Source: Acidaminobacter sp. JC074 (GTDB lineage Bacteria > Bacillota > Clostridia > Peptostreptococcales > Acidaminobacteraceae). From it: DNA of 64,000 nucleotides. This document shows positions 44,489 through 53,906 of the stretch, piece by piece (the first letter of the stretch is position 1; each line of letters opens with the position of its first letter). The stretch spans positions 248,001-312,000 of the forward strand of contig NZ_VANV01000001.1 of NCBI RefSeq assembly GCF_022496765.1, given 5' to 3'. The notes below the pieces were generated by a model, which did not search any database, was not told where the DNA came from, and worked only from the letters and a program-made list of their open reading frames with translations. A program made the position numbers and the translations under genes.

Positions 44489-45106
44489 CTAATCACATAT
44501 AACTTGATGATTTTCATTTGCCTTTGCCTCAAAACACATTTTGATTTGCTCGTACGTGTTTCTTGTCACCGATAGTTCAGGCAGATTATCAAGTGGAAAA
44601 AAGCCACTTTCACTTGTTTCAATATTATCTACATGATCGCCTCTGATATAGTCACAATCTACAAAGATCTTATAAATGGTAAAAGGATAGTCATCTTTAA
44701 CATGTTTGTTTCTATCAATAATAGCAATCACTTTATTGGGTTTTACGACAGCACCCGCTTCTTCATGAGATTCTTTGATGATGTTATCGTAAACACTCAG
44801 ACCAATATCTGCCCAACCCCCTGGCATAGACCATTTGCCATCTAACTTCTCTTTTACTAGAAGAATCTTGTTATCTTTAATAATGCTTGCCCTAATATCA
44901 ACTTTAGGTGTTTGATAGCCACTTTCACCAGCAAATAAATCTCTCATCTTTTCTACAGGTATATCTGTGTATTCACTCATGATTTCAACAGATATTTCGC
45001 GAATGCGTTCAAACCGTTCTATATCATAAGGATCCTTACAATATGCCAAGGCACTTTGTGACAACATCTGTAATTCTTTCGCCCATTCTAACCATTTTTT
45101 CGACAT
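44489..45106 (-). CDS. Nudix hydrolase of the CDP-choline pyrophosphatase-like group
   Basis: 205 residues. An N-terminal helical domain (MSKKWLEWAKELQMLSQSAL...DIERFERIREIS) precedes the Nudix fold, the layout of the Bacillus CDP-choline pyrophosphatase group. The Nudix box is GGWADIGLSVYDNIIKESHE then EAG; the first box Glu is Leu (GLS), a feature of this group rather than decay, while the metal-binding EE is kept. Expected activity is hydrolysis of NDP-linked compounds such as CDP-choline. It is divergent from the MerR gene; AAGGAA precedes the start. Confidence 0.82.
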   Translation of the reverse strand: MSKKWLEWAKELQMLSQSALAYCKDPYDIERFERIREISVEIMSEYTDIPVEKMRDLFAGESGYQTPKVDIRASIIKDNKILLVKEKLDGKWSMPGGWADIGLSVYDNIIKESHEEAGAVVKPNKVIAIIDRNKHVKDDYPFTIYKIFVDCDYIRGDHVDNIETSESGFFPLDNLPELSVTRNTYEQIKMCFEAKANENHQVICD

Positions 45107-45119
45107 GATTCCTTCTTTC

Positions 45120-45150
45120 TTGACACTGACCTTACGTCAACTGGTATAAT
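45120..45150 (+). promoter_or_regulatory. MerR-type promoter with 19-bp spacer
   Basis: TTGACA and TATAAT are separated by 19 bp, the over-long spacer typical of MerR-controlled promoters, and the spacer contains the partial dyad TGACCTTACGTCA. It drives the MerR-family gene and suggests autoregulation. Confidence 0.7.
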
Positions 45151-45169
45151 ATATTTAAGTGAGGCCTCT

Positions 45170-45856
45170 ATGTTAATTAATGATGTATCTAAGAAGTATC
45201 AGATTTCAACAAGAACACTAAGATATTATGAATCTATAGGACTGTATGACCTTTCAAGAAATGAAAACGGCATACGCTTATTTAGTCATGATAAGATTCT
45301 AATCTTAGAAGAAATTCTCCTTTACAAGTCTATAGGCTTGCCTTTAAAATCTATAAAAGGTTTACTGGACAAGTCACTATCACTTAAGGAAGTTCTAAAA
45401 GACAGACTCAGTCAAACAGACGATGACATCCAAAGACTTCAGTATTATAAATCTATTATGGAATCGATACTTAAAACCTCTGGTTCAAAAGAGATTCACA
45501 CCAGCACCTTAGATGCATTTCTTAAAGAACAAATCTATCTTAAAGAAGAAAGGTGGCTTTACATGACCCAAAAGAACATCACCATAGATATTGGTAATAA
45601 CCTTATACCTATTGCTCTTAAAGAAAACACGCCCAATATCTTGACCAGTATTCATGAGTTTAGGTTAGACTTCCATGAAGTCTATGGCAAACCCTTTGAA
45701 CTCATAAGAATCAAGGATAATCCCGATCTTGAAGATGACGAGTATCAGATTCTCATAAGTGATCATGTCGTCCATAAGGCAAGCTTAAGTGATTTAAGCC
45801 CTATCCAACAAATCGACATCATCCTTAGTCAATTAAAAGCATTACTTCTTAAATAA
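45170..45856 (+). CDS. MerR-family transcriptional regulator
   Basis: 228 residues. The N-terminal winged helix is classical (LINDVSKKYQISTRTLRYYE then SIGLYDLSRNENGIRLFSHD). A coiled dimer helix follows (about 80-110), then an unassigned C-terminal domain of about 120 residues that would hold the ligand site. The promoter has a 19-bp spacer. The likely targets are itself and the divergent Nudix/GNAT pair, or the convergent RND pump; only autoregulation is supported by a visible site. GAGG precedes the ATG. Confidence 0.9.
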   Translation: MLINDVSKKYQISTRTLRYYESIGLYDLSRNENGIRLFSHDKILILEEILLYKSIGLPLKSIKGLLDKSLSLKEVLKDRLSQTDDDIQRLQYYKSIMESILKTSGSKEIHTSTLDAFLKEQIYLKEERWLYMTQKNITIDIGNNLIPIALKENTPNILTSIHEFRLDFHEVYGKPFELIRIKDNPDLEDDEYQILISDHVVHKASLSDLSPIQQIDIILSQLKALLLK

Positions 45857-45924
45857 TCTAATTATATTGTATGCTAAATATGAGACTATTTACATTTTAT
45901 TTGAACACTTTAATATAATTTATA

Positions 45925-45955
45925 GAAAAACATCCCCAGATGAGGATGTTTTTAT
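45925..45955. terminator. Bidirectional terminator between MerR and RND genes
   Basis: AACATCC/GGATGTT is a 7-bp stem with an 8-nt loop with T-runs in both directions (TTTTTA forward, TTTTTC reverse). Confidence 0.75.
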
Positions 45956-48900
45956 TAGTTTCTTCTTTCTACCAAATAATAGATGGTTGGAATAACTGTT
46001 AAAGTTAAAAGTGTCGATACCAAGAGGCCTCCAATTAAGGCAATAGCCATAGGAGAGAAGAAAGAACTTTGAGCTAAGACCAAAGGTATCAGTCCAAAAA
46101 TAGTTGTGATTGAACTCAAAAGAATCGGCCTCATGCGTTTTTCTACAGAATCTTCACAAGCTTCTCTAACATCCATGCCCTCTTCTCTAGCCCTGTTGAT
46201 GTATTCAATTAAGAGAATTGCATTGTTAACCACTATACCAAAGAGACTGGCTATACCAAGCCCTACTGTAAATGTAAATGGTGTATTTGTCATTAAAAGC
46301 GCAAGTATGACACCGATAAAAGACAATGGAATACTGGCAAGGATAATAAATGGTTGTTTGAAAGAGTTAAACTGAATCATTAAAATAACGTATACTACTA
46401 TTAAAGCTGCTAAACCTGCTGATATAAGACCTGTCAAGTATTTAGACATGGTGTCACTATCTCCTCCATAGACCACTTTGATATCTTTGGTATCGATATT
46501 TTCATTTATGAAAGCTTCAATTTCCGCTTGAATATCTGATGAAGAAACACCTGGTCTTGCATCGGCTGTAACAGAAACTAAAGTGTTTCTATCATATCGC
46601 TTGATAGCTGTCAGTTCCTCTTCTAGTTTTACATCTGCAAACTGCTTAACAAGTATTTTTTCTCCCGTGTGTTGTGATTTTATAGGTAGATTTAAAATAT
46701 CATCTAAAGAAGAAATATCTGAAACAACACGTATATTATACTCTTCCCCATCTACCTTCATGATGGAAGCATTGTTACCGTTTAAGGCCAAGTTAATCTG
46801 ATATTGAATATCGTACTTTGTTAAGCCAAAAGTAGTTGCTAAATCTTGATCTACATCTAAAGCATAAACATACTTGTACATAATATTGTCGTTTTGTACA
46901 TTTATGGTACCATTAATATCTAAAAGCTCCTCATAGACCAAGCTAGAAGCGTCATTTAACGTTGTTAAATCTTTTCCTGATAATCTTATTTCTATGGCCG
47001 GTCCTGGCACATTTATCTCCAATAGGTTGGCTGTAGCATAACCACCAACAAGTTCACTATCAAACTTATCTTGCAAATAAATAGCCAGTTCCTCAGCTGT
47101 GTTAAACCTGCCACTTTTTTTCAAGTCAAACTGACTCAAAATCTGGGCTTTATCATCTGATGGTGTGATAATATCTGCGGTCATGTAGAAACGAGGCAAT
47201 CCCCCACCAACAGAACTGGTCATACTGGTTATCTCTGGTTCATTGGATAACATTTCTTCTACAGACTTTACAAATTCCTCATTTTTTTCAATGTCTCCAC
47301 TGACTTCACTTGTTAAAGAGAAGTAGATAATGTTTTTATCAATATAAGGAAACATTCTAATCTCAAGTAGCGTCATCGTTCCCATTACAATTAAGAAGAT
47401 TATGATAGTTACTGCCAATGCTGTTTTAGGTCGATTTAAGTTGATATTCAACAGCTTATGATATTGTTTCTTTATTCTAGAAAGACTATCCTTATTTTTG
47501 TCTGACTTATGAAAGAACTTACTTGCAAGAGCTGGTGTTACAAGCATGGCAACCACAAAAGATGCAATCAAGGATATCATCACAACTTGAGGAAGTGATT
47601 TGGTAAATACACCTGCTTCTCCTGGTAATACCACCAAAGGTGCAAAAGATGCTATGGTTGTTAAAGTTGAAGCAAGAACAGGTATGGCTTGTTCTTTAGT
47701 TCCTTGGAAAGAAGCTTCAAACATGCTTAAACCTTCGTTGATTTTTATTTGAACCGCGTCACTTATAACAATGGAATTATCAACTAAAATACCTAAAGCA
47801 ATAATTAAAGCAGCTATAGATACCTGCTGTATTTCAATGCCTAGTAAAGTCATGGCTATAAATGTTGAAGCAATAGAAAGTGGGATTGTAACAGATACAA
47901 TCATGGCATTTCTAAGGCCCATGCCAATAAGTACAACAAGAATAACAAAGAAAATACCTTGTAGTAAGTTGATGATAAAATCTGATACAGCACCGTCTAC
48001 ATCTTCAGGTAAAAACAGAACCTCATTGATGCTGATATTGTCTGGCATCTCATATGACATTTGGTCTAATTCGTCTCTTACGTCCTTACCAATTAAAACG
48101 ACATTTTGATTTTCCATGAAATAGCCTGTTACCAGTACAGCTGGACGACCATCATCTCTAAATCTAAGACTATTGTCCACATAATCAAATGATACACTTG
48201 CCACATCTTTAAGTCTTACAACACTGCCAGTGTCCTCAGAAACATATATAATTAATTCTTCTAAATCTCTCTGACTGCTTAGACTGTCTGGTGTTTTCAA
48301 GTTGATTTTTCCAGTTTCAGTCTTAATGGCACCAGATGGAATCTCTACATTTTGAGCCCTAATCATATCATAAATATCATTTGTCGAAATATTATAGGCG
48401 GCAAGTTTTTCATTGTGTATTTCTATAACCAACTCTTTTTCAACACTGCCTTCAATATCAATTCGTTTGATACCTGGAATAACTTCTAGCTTTTCTTTGT
48501 ATTGGACTGCAATGTCTTCAAGCTGGTCATATGAATAATCATCGCCACTGACAGAAAGTATCATGCCAGCAGTTTCAGATAACTCTGTTTTGACTTCAGG
48601 TGTCCATGCATCACTTGGCAGTTCATTGGCTATTTCATCGATATTTATTCTTAACTGCTCCCATTGTTCTTCATAATCCACTTCATAATTCAGCATGACC
48701 ATGACAATGGAAGCATTGTCATAAGAAAATGACTTGATATACTCTACACCCTCTAATTCAGCTACAGAGTCCTCAATCTTTTTTGTTATTAAAGCCTCTA
48801 TATCATTTGCAGAAGCACCAGGATAGGTCGTAATCACTTGAGCTATTGGTGCAGATGTATCAGGATTTTCTTGTTTGGGAATAAAATAATAGGAGTAAGC

Positions 48901-48978
48901 TCCGAAAAGTAGAACAACTATAGACAAGAAAATCGTTACTTTTCTCTCTTTAATAGCAGCTGCAATAATCTTACTCAT
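45955..48978 (-). CDS. RND-family efflux pump (AcrB/HAE1-like)
   Basis: About 1007 residues. Two repeats of six membrane helices flank large extracytoplasmic loops. Typical stretches are the N-terminus IAAAIKERKVTIFLSIVVLL, NPDTSAPIAQVITTYPGASA, and in helix 4 IAALIIALGILVDNSIVISD with the proton-relay Asp, plus the second-half GIASLFGIVVNNAILLIEYI. It exports drugs or lipids using the proton gradient. In Gram-positives such pumps work with a membrane-fusion lipoprotein, encoded just upstream with an 8-bp overlap. ATG 48978 is spaced from AGGTGA. Confidence 0.93.
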   Translation of the reverse strand: MSKIIAAAIKERKVTIFLSIVVLLFGAYSYYFIPKQENPDTSAPIAQVITTYPGASANDIEALITKKIEDSVAELEGVEYIKSFSYDNASIVMVMLNYEVDYEEQWEQLRINIDEIANELPSDAWTPEVKTELSETAGMILSVSGDDYSYDQLEDIAVQYKEKLEVIPGIKRIDIEGSVEKELVIEIHNEKLAAYNISTNDIYDMIRAQNVEIPSGAIKTETGKINLKTPDSLSSQRDLEELIIYVSEDTGSVVRLKDVASVSFDYVDNSLRFRDDGRPAVLVTGYFMENQNVVLIGKDVRDELDQMSYEMPDNISINEVLFLPEDVDGAVSDFIINLLQGIFFVILVVLIGMGLRNAMIVSVTIPLSIASTFIAMTLLGIEIQQVSIAALIIALGILVDNSIVISDAVQIKINEGLSMFEASFQGTKEQAIPVLASTLTTIASFAPLVVLPGEAGVFTKSLPQVVMISLIASFVVAMLVTPALASKFFHKSDKNKDSLSRIKKQYHKLLNINLNRPKTALAVTIIIFLIVMGTMTLLEIRMFPYIDKNIIYFSLTSEVSGDIEKNEEFVKSVEEMLSNEPEITSMTSSVGGGLPRFYMTADIITPSDDKAQILSQFDLKKSGRFNTAEELAIYLQDKFDSELVGGYATANLLEINVPGPAIEIRLSGKDLTTLNDASSLVYEELLDINGTINVQNDNIMYKYVYALDVDQDLATTFGLTKYDIQYQINLALNGNNASIMKVDGEEYNIRVVSDISSLDDILNLPIKSQHTGEKILVKQFADVKLEEELTAIKRYDRNTLVSVTADARPGVSSSDIQAEIEAFINENIDTKDIKVVYGGDSDTMSKYLTGLISAGLAALIVVYVILMIQFNSFKQPFIILASIPLSFIGVILALLMTNTPFTFTVGLGIASLFGIVVNNAILLIEYINRAREEGMDVREACEDSVEKRMRPILLSSITTIFGLIPLVLAQSSFFSPMAIALIGGLLVSTLLTLTVIPTIYYLVERRN

Positions 48979-50071
48979 TATGATCACCTACAGACTTTAC
49001 TTTATAACCTTCTGCAAGTACATTGGTACCACTGATAATCAAGTTTGAGCCAGGTTCTAAGTTCTCAACTCTTACCATAGACTCATTAAGTTCTGCTAAT
49101 TGAACATCAACCCTAGTCGCACGGTTGTCTTTTTCCAAATACACATAGTCTACACCATCATTTAAGATATATGAAATGTCCACCCATACACCTTTGATCA
49201 TCTGCATTTCAAAATAAACTTTAGCAGATTCTCCAATGAAGAAGTTACCATGATCAATTGTGAGTGCCACTTCAAAGGTCTTGGATTTCATATCAGGCAT
49301 CATATTGATGTTACTCACAAGAGCATCATACTCTTTGTCATCTACGACAACTTTAGCTCTTGTATTAATATCTATCTGTTTAACATCTTCTGCCGTCATA
49401 CCAATCTTAACAACATTGTCCTTACTTCTTACAATGACAAGGGGATAACCTTCTGCAATAAGCTCTCCTGGTTCATTTAAGACATCCACAACATATCCGT
49501 CGATATCAGCATACAAGCTTGTATCTTCTAAAGTAGACTCTTTATACTTGCTATCAACATTAGCCTGACTCAAGACATTTATAGCCTGATTGTATTCCTT
49601 TTGTTTAATGTCTCTTTGTAGCTCTAGTTCATCCATTTGAGCCTGGCTTGCTATACCATTTTCAAATAAGACCTTCATATCCTTATAATTCTTTTCTATA
49701 TAGTTCAAGGCTTCTTTAGCTTTTGAAACGTCCAGTTGTGCAAGACTAACCTGGTCTGATGAAGCTTCTAAACTTAAATTGTATTCATAATCATCAAGAG
49801 TTACCAAGATGTCACCAGATTCAATGGCCTGCCCAGATTCTATGTGAATCTCCTCAATCAAGCCACTTGTCTTCAGGGCATAATTCTTTATCTCCCTCGG
49901 TTCGATGTGTCCAATGTAAGATACACGCTCAACCATTTCACTTTCATCTAACCTAGTTGTCGTTACAATCCTCTCCTTGCTTTCAATAACAACTTGCTCC
50001 TTGTTACACGCTATTAAGGATGTTGTTATAGCAATTATGACCAAACCCAATGATGCCAATCTTTTAAACAT
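48971..50071 (-). CDS. RND membrane-fusion (periplasmic adaptor-like) lipoprotein
   Basis: 366 residues. The lipoprotein signal is MFKRLASLGLVIIAITTSLI then AC, so it is anchored outside the membrane. The biotinyl-lipoyl-like halves (GLIEEIHIESGQAIESGDIL and LYADIDGYVVDVLNEPGELI) flank an alpha-helical hairpin (about 85-165), then a beta-barrel (FEVALTIDHGNFFIGESAKV) and a C-terminal domain. It completes the pump with the RND transporter. Its ATG shares a base with the TetR stop (TAATG), so regulator, adaptor and pump form one operon. Confidence 0.93.
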   Translation of the reverse strand: MFKRLASLGLVIIAITTSLIACNKEQVVIESKERIVTTTRLDESEMVERVSYIGHIEPREIKNYALKTSGLIEEIHIESGQAIESGDILVTLDDYEYNLSLEASSDQVSLAQLDVSKAKEALNYIEKNYKDMKVLFENGIASQAQMDELELQRDIKQKEYNQAINVLSQANVDSKYKESTLEDTSLYADIDGYVVDVLNEPGELIAEGYPLVIVRSKDNVVKIGMTAEDVKQIDINTRAKVVVDDKEYDALVSNINMMPDMKSKTFEVALTIDHGNFFIGESAKVYFEMQMIKGVWVDISYILNDGVDYVYLEKDNRATRVDVQLAELNESMVRVENLEPGSNLIISGTNVLAEGYKVKSVGDHNE

Positions 50072-50661
50072 TAATCTAATCCTTTCATAAAGTAGAATCC
50101 AACAAACTGAACAATTCTGTCTGACATATCATCTTCTGATGTTGTACATATATGAATAATGCCTTCTGTAAAACTATAGGCTAAATCCTTTGCTAGCTTT
50201 TCATCTCCATAGATATACTTAAACTGCGAGGCAATCCAATCTATCATTCTGAATCTAGAGTTCAAAACAAACTCAGCACGATCGTCTTTTAGTAATATCA
50301 GTACTGCCAAGTAATCACTTGAGAAAAATTCTAATATTTCACTGATAACTCTTTCAGCGATTTTGCCAGAATGTTCTCTTCTTAGTCTGTCATAGTTCTC
50401 AATTGTGAATTCTTGATCCATATCCAACTGGTTGTTGGTTACTTCTGCAAAAATCTTATTGAGCTTTCTATATGCAGAACCTACAATTTCTTCATAAAGG
50501 GCTTCTTTATTATCAAAGTAATGATACAAGTTTCCTGGTGTAATACCTGCACCTAAGGCTATTTTTCTTAAAGAACTGTTATCAAAACCCTTGTCAAAAA
50601 ACTCAAGAACTGCGGTACTCATGATTCTTTCTTTTACTTCTTCTTTTAATACCTGTGCCAT
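50071..50661 (-). CDS. TetR-family repressor of the RND pump operon
   Basis: About 196 residues. The N-terminal TetR DNA-binding domain is clear (RIMSTAVLEFFDKGFDNSSL, RKIALGAGITPGNLYHYFDN, KEALYEEIV). The C-terminal helical domain would bind the inducer. Start at 50661 follows GGAGG; upstream ATG 50691 lies before that site. It is the first gene of the operon with the adaptor and pump. Several copies of AATAATGAACACCA lie upstream and are the likely operators. Confidence 0.92.
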   Translation of the reverse strand: MAQVLKEEVKERIMSTAVLEFFDKGFDNSSLRKIALGAGITPGNLYHYFDNKEALYEEIVGSAYRKLNKIFAEVTNNQLDMDQEFTIENYDRLRREHSGKIAERVISEILEFFSSDYLAVLILLKDDRAEFVLNSRFRMIDWIASQFKYIYGDEKLAKDLAYSFTEGIIHICTTSEDDMSDRIVQFVGFYFMKGLD

Positions 50662-50681
50662 AGATCCTCCAATAAATGCAT

Positions 50682-50773
50682 TAGTGTTCATTATTAATTT
50701 AAAAGTTTAGAGTAATAATGAACACCATATCATTAATACTCCAATAAAATAGGCATTCAAATAATGAACACCA
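50682..50773. promoter_or_regulatory. Operator cluster upstream of the TetR/RND operon
   Basis: AATAATGAACACCA occurs at 50714-50727 and 50760-50773, and in inverted form with one change at 50682-50695. The middle copy extends to a TAATGA-N8-TCATTA dyad. Three copies in 92 bp at the start of a TetR-led operon suggest autorepressor sites. Confidence 0.55.
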
Positions 50774-50893
50774 TGTTATTATTAACTATCCATAGTCTAA
50801 CACCTCATTTTTTTTCTGTCAACGAAGTAAGAAAACTTTATACTTTCATAATAAAAATCTCTGGCATGATGCCAAAAATTTTAGTTTCTTAAG

Positions 50894-51760
50894 TTACTTA
50901 TTAAAGGCTTGGAGTACTTTATAGTTGTCTACTGTAAATACACCTTCCCATTCTATCTTGGCTGTCTTATCAAATACTTCCTCGTACTGGCCCCACCTGT
51001 GTTTTGTCTTCCAAGTACAATCTTCAGACCTTGACTCTAATAGGTATAAGATATTCTTATCCACAATATCCTTATTTTCTAGATACAGTCTGTGATTTGG
51101 ACTGGTTATGTACTTAATAGGCTCTGGTGCATAGTTGACCCAGTTAGCAGGGTCTCGGTCTATGACAAAGTAAATAGCCTCGTCAATCTTTTCTGTAAAA
51201 GATCTATTGTAGTCTAGACCTATGTACCTTAAAAGCCTACATAAGCAGAGCAGTGTATGTTCTTCAATGTCATTAACCTCTGTTACTAGGATTTCTTCTA
51301 TCAAGTTATTTAACAGCTGGTCTACATTTAACTGAGTTAAGTGTTTGTATTTATATAAAAATCCAATAAGTGTGGCACTTGGATTCATGGTACCAAAGCC
51401 ATCTAAACGGTCTTTGTTCCACCATACAGCATGTGGATAGTCCTCTACATCATCAGGTGAAATGGTCCAGTAATTTCTATCATTGATAGTCGCTTCTAAA
51501 TAGCCAATTATCTCCTTTATAAGGGACTCTGGCACTTCATCGATTTCTTCAAGCACATTAATGGCGAACTCTGTTGCCACAGCAGATGAAGACAGAGTTC
51601 TTAAGTCTGCTTCTAAGGCATTACCAAAACCACCATCATCATTTTGATAACTAAGAAGTTCCTTTAGAATTTCATCTGACTTGTTTTCTTCTAAATGACA
51701 CAGTCTTAAATAATCCAGTTTTCTACAATGCTTTAACAGAAAATCTTTTGCTTTATCCAT
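50894..51760 (-). CDS. Uncharacterised protein with helical-toroid (prenyltransferase-like) repeats
   Basis: About 288 residues. Near residue 40 it has SYQNDDGGFGNALEADLRTL, the QNDDGGFG repeat seen in terpenoid-cyclase/prenyltransferase toroids, followed by paired helices. No catalytic DxDD or zinc site is visible, so it may be a binding toroid. AAGGAG is spaced for ATG 51760; GTG 51769 overlaps it. It is the last gene of a run with an MBL hydrolase and an ATPase, with a weak hairpin after it. Function unknown. Confidence 0.65.
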   Translation of the reverse strand: MDKAKDFLLKHCRKLDYLRLCHLEENKSDEILKELLSYQNDDGGFGNALEADLRTLSSSAVATEFAINVLEEIDEVPESLIKEIIGYLEATINDRNYWTISPDDVEDYPHAVWWNKDRLDGFGTMNPSATLIGFLYKYKHLTQLNVDQLLNNLIEEILVTEVNDIEEHTLLCLCRLLRYIGLDYNRSFTEKIDEAIYFVIDRDPANWVNYAPEPIKYITSPNHRLYLENKDIVDKNILYLLESRSEDCTWKTKHRWGQYEEVFDKTAKIEWEGVFTVDNYKVLQAFNK

Positions 51761-51780
51761 TATACTCACTCCTTTATTGA

Positions 51781-52629
51781 TTACAGCTTACTGGTATCAA
51801 TCATCATGCTATCATAGGCAAATGATAAACCTACATATTGGTTTTCTAATACTTTATAGTCATCATAGGACTTGCCCCAGTCCTCTTCTAGATGGGTCAT
51901 AATTACATGATGGATGTCATACCTGTCTTTAAGGTCCATAATCTGGTCTAAATCAAAGAGCTCTTTTCTCATAAAACTGTCTTCAGGCAAAATATAACCA
52001 TCTTTAAGTGTCTCTCCTATAACTGTATTACCGATGATCATCACATCTGCACCAAAGAATAGTTCATTGTCCGGAAAAGGTTTAACATCACATGGTGCAT
52101 AAATCACCTTATGTTTCTTATCTTCAAATACAAAGACACTTGCACCACCTACAGGAATCAAAGTCATGGTAATTTGATCAAAGACTTTCTTATCAAGCGA
52201 TTGTCTTTTGATAAGGTTTCTCCCCTTTTCATAATAGTCTAGATAAGGACCATACTTACTTTGAATCTTGTTCAAGTCCTCCATCACTTCAGCTCTGGCA
52301 TAAACATTGATTGGATTATCACACTTGATGTTTAACCCCACATCAAACCAGTTGAGTCTCAGCTGTTCAAATACTCTGAAGCCTAATATATGGTCAGGAT
52401 CCATATGACTGTAGGCAACTGCTTCTATTTTCTTAATCGAAGAAGCATTAATGGCATGACAAATATCTTCTGGTGTATCAATAAGCAAGTTGATGTCATG
52501 AACAAAGATGGATGGACCATAACGACTATAGGGTCTACCCTTCATTCTAGCTTCCTCACAGACTTTACACGAACAAAGTGGTTTAGGCAGTGAGACACAT
52601 CCCCCACTACCGATTATCTCAATTTTCAT
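51781..52629 (-). CDS. Metallo-beta-lactamase-fold hydrolase, PhnP-like with Cys cluster
   Basis: About 282 residues. The N-terminus IEIIGSGGCVSLPKPLCSCK then VCEEAR has the CxCxxC zinc cluster found in PhnP-type phosphodiesterases. The MBL signature is SHMDPDHILGFR, where the usual H-x-H-x-D-H has Asp for the second His, and later VMTHLEEDWG gives another His. It likely cleaves a phosphodiester, but the altered motif makes the metal site uncertain. The second ATG (52629) is spaced from AGGAG; the first (52635) abuts it. It overlaps the upstream ATPase gene by 11 bp. Confidence 0.8.
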   Translation of the reverse strand: MKIEIIGSGGCVSLPKPLCSCKVCEEARMKGRPYSRYGPSIFVHDINLLIDTPEDICHAINASSIKKIEAVAYSHMDPDHILGFRVFEQLRLNWFDVGLNIKCDNPINVYARAEVMEDLNKIQSKYGPYLDYYEKGRNLIKRQSLDKKVFDQITMTLIPVGGASVFVFEDKKHKVIYAPCDVKPFPDNELFFGADVMIIGNTVIGETLKDGYILPEDSFMRKELFDLDQIMDLKDRYDIHHVIMTHLEEDWGKSYDDYKVLENQYVGLSFAYDSMMIDTSKL

Positions 52630-53377
52630 TTTCATCTCCTAATAATTTATGTAATAAAACATCTTTACATGTCATGAAGTCATACATGATTTGATAGTGT
52701 TCTGTTTCTTCATAATCAATGGCTTTTAAATCATCATCCACACTATAGATCACAGCATCTGGATAAGCCATGATAATGGGTGAATGGGTCGCTATAATAA
52801 ACTGGGCCCCTTCATTAATAAGTTCATGTAGCCTTGACAACATAGACAGTTGCCTTGTCGGTGATAAAGCAGCTTCAGGCTCATCTAGAATATAAACGCC
52901 ATTGCCTGAAAAACGGTGTAAAAGAAGAGACATAAATGACTCACCATGCGACTGCTGGTGTAAAGACTTGCCGCCATAGGAATCTATGATAGGCGCGCCA
53001 TAGCCTGCACCTTCTCTATCCATCTTATCGATATTACTGGCCACATTATAAAAAGACTCTGCTCTTAAGAAATAGCCATTCTTAGGTAACTTAATGCCTT
53101 TTGTAATTTTAATATGTTCTGACAAGACTGAATGAGAATCTTCTGTAGAAAAATTAAAATTCTTACCACCACCTTCAGGATTAAAACCATATGAAACGGC
53201 AATGGCTTCAAGCAGTGTAGACTTGCCAGAGCCATTTTCTCCAACCAAATAAGTCACTTTAGGGTGTAGCTTAATTGTATCTAATGCCTTTACAGCATTT
53301 AAGTTAAAAGGGTAGCGGTCTCTTTCAAAAACGCCTACCAAAGATATTTCTCTAATATATTGATCAAATGCTAACAT
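52619..53377 (-). CDS. AAA/ABC-type ATPase of the COG3910 (SMC-like) group
   Basis: 252 residues. Walker A GENGSGKST at 46-54, the signature-like QSHGESFMSLL, Walker B GVYILDEPEAALSP and the H-loop IATHSPIIMAYP are all present. There is no membrane domain. Proteins of this size and order form COG3910, predicted stand-alone ATPases of unknown role. The operon order is GNAT, this ATPase, MBL hydrolase, toroid-like protein, with overlaps or gaps of only a few bases. Confidence 0.88.
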   Translation of the reverse strand: MLAFDQYIREISLVGVFERDRYPFNLNAVKALDTIKLHPKVTYLVGENGSGKSTLLEAIAVSYGFNPEGGGKNFNFSTEDSHSVLSEHIKITKGIKLPKNGYFLRAESFYNVASNIDKMDREGAGYGAPIIDSYGGKSLHQQSHGESFMSLLLHRFSGNGVYILDEPEAALSPTRQLSMLSRLHELINEGAQFIIATHSPIIMAYPDAVIYSVDDDLKAIDYEETEHYQIMYDFMTCKDVLLHKLLGDENEN

Positions 53378-53381
53378 AATA

Positions 53382-53903
53382 TCACTCTACTTCTTCTCTT
53401 AATAAACCATAAATAACCCAGTTGCATATTTTTCCCCTATAAAAATATGCATTTCTAAGCATCCCTTCTTGTCTGTAACCACACTTTTCTGCAAGCTTTC
53501 TACTAGGCACATTGTCCTCAGCCGTTAAGAGTGACAGCCTTGTTATGAAAGGGATTGTCTCAAACAAGTAGCTTGAAAAAAGTCTTAAAGCTTGAGTCAT
53601 ATAACCCTTGTTTCTATCTTTACCAGCATAGATTCTATAACCTATTTGGACTTCTTGCTCTGTAGACCTTGAAAAGCTTATGGTGCCCAATTTTTCATCC
53701 TGATGGTTGACGATTAAAAGCGTCCCCTTATCTTTAGACCATAGACCATTTTTTTCAAAGTCTCCCCTTAGATTATTGGGATGATAGAGCTCTGTATGGT
53801 CTGTTATAGCTCTTATCTCCATTGTATTAAAAGCATCGAAAACCTCTACAACTTCATCAAAGCTACGATACATTCTTAAAGTTACTAAAGATCCCTTTAT
53901 CAT
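53382..53903 (-). CDS. GNAT-family acetyltransferase, RimJ/RimL type
   Basis: 173 residues. It begins IKGSLVTLRMYRSFDEVVEV and has the RimL-type core QIGYRIYAGKDRNKGYMTQA and AEDNVPSRKLAEKCGYRQEG, ending with the aromatic NAYFYRGKICNWVIYGLL. It probably acetylates an N-terminal or amino substrate. AAAGGA precedes the ATG, 3 bp after the stop of a broken GNAT gene. Confidence 0.9.
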   Translation of the reverse strand: MIKGSLVTLRMYRSFDEVVEVFDAFNTMEIRAITDHTELYHPNNLRGDFEKNGLWSKDKGTLLIVNHQDEKLGTISFSRSTEQEVQIGYRIYAGKDRNKGYMTQALRLFSSYLFETIPFITRLSLLTAEDNVPSRKLAEKCGYRQEGMLRNAYFYRGKICNWVIYGLLREEVE

Positions 53904-53906
53904 ACT

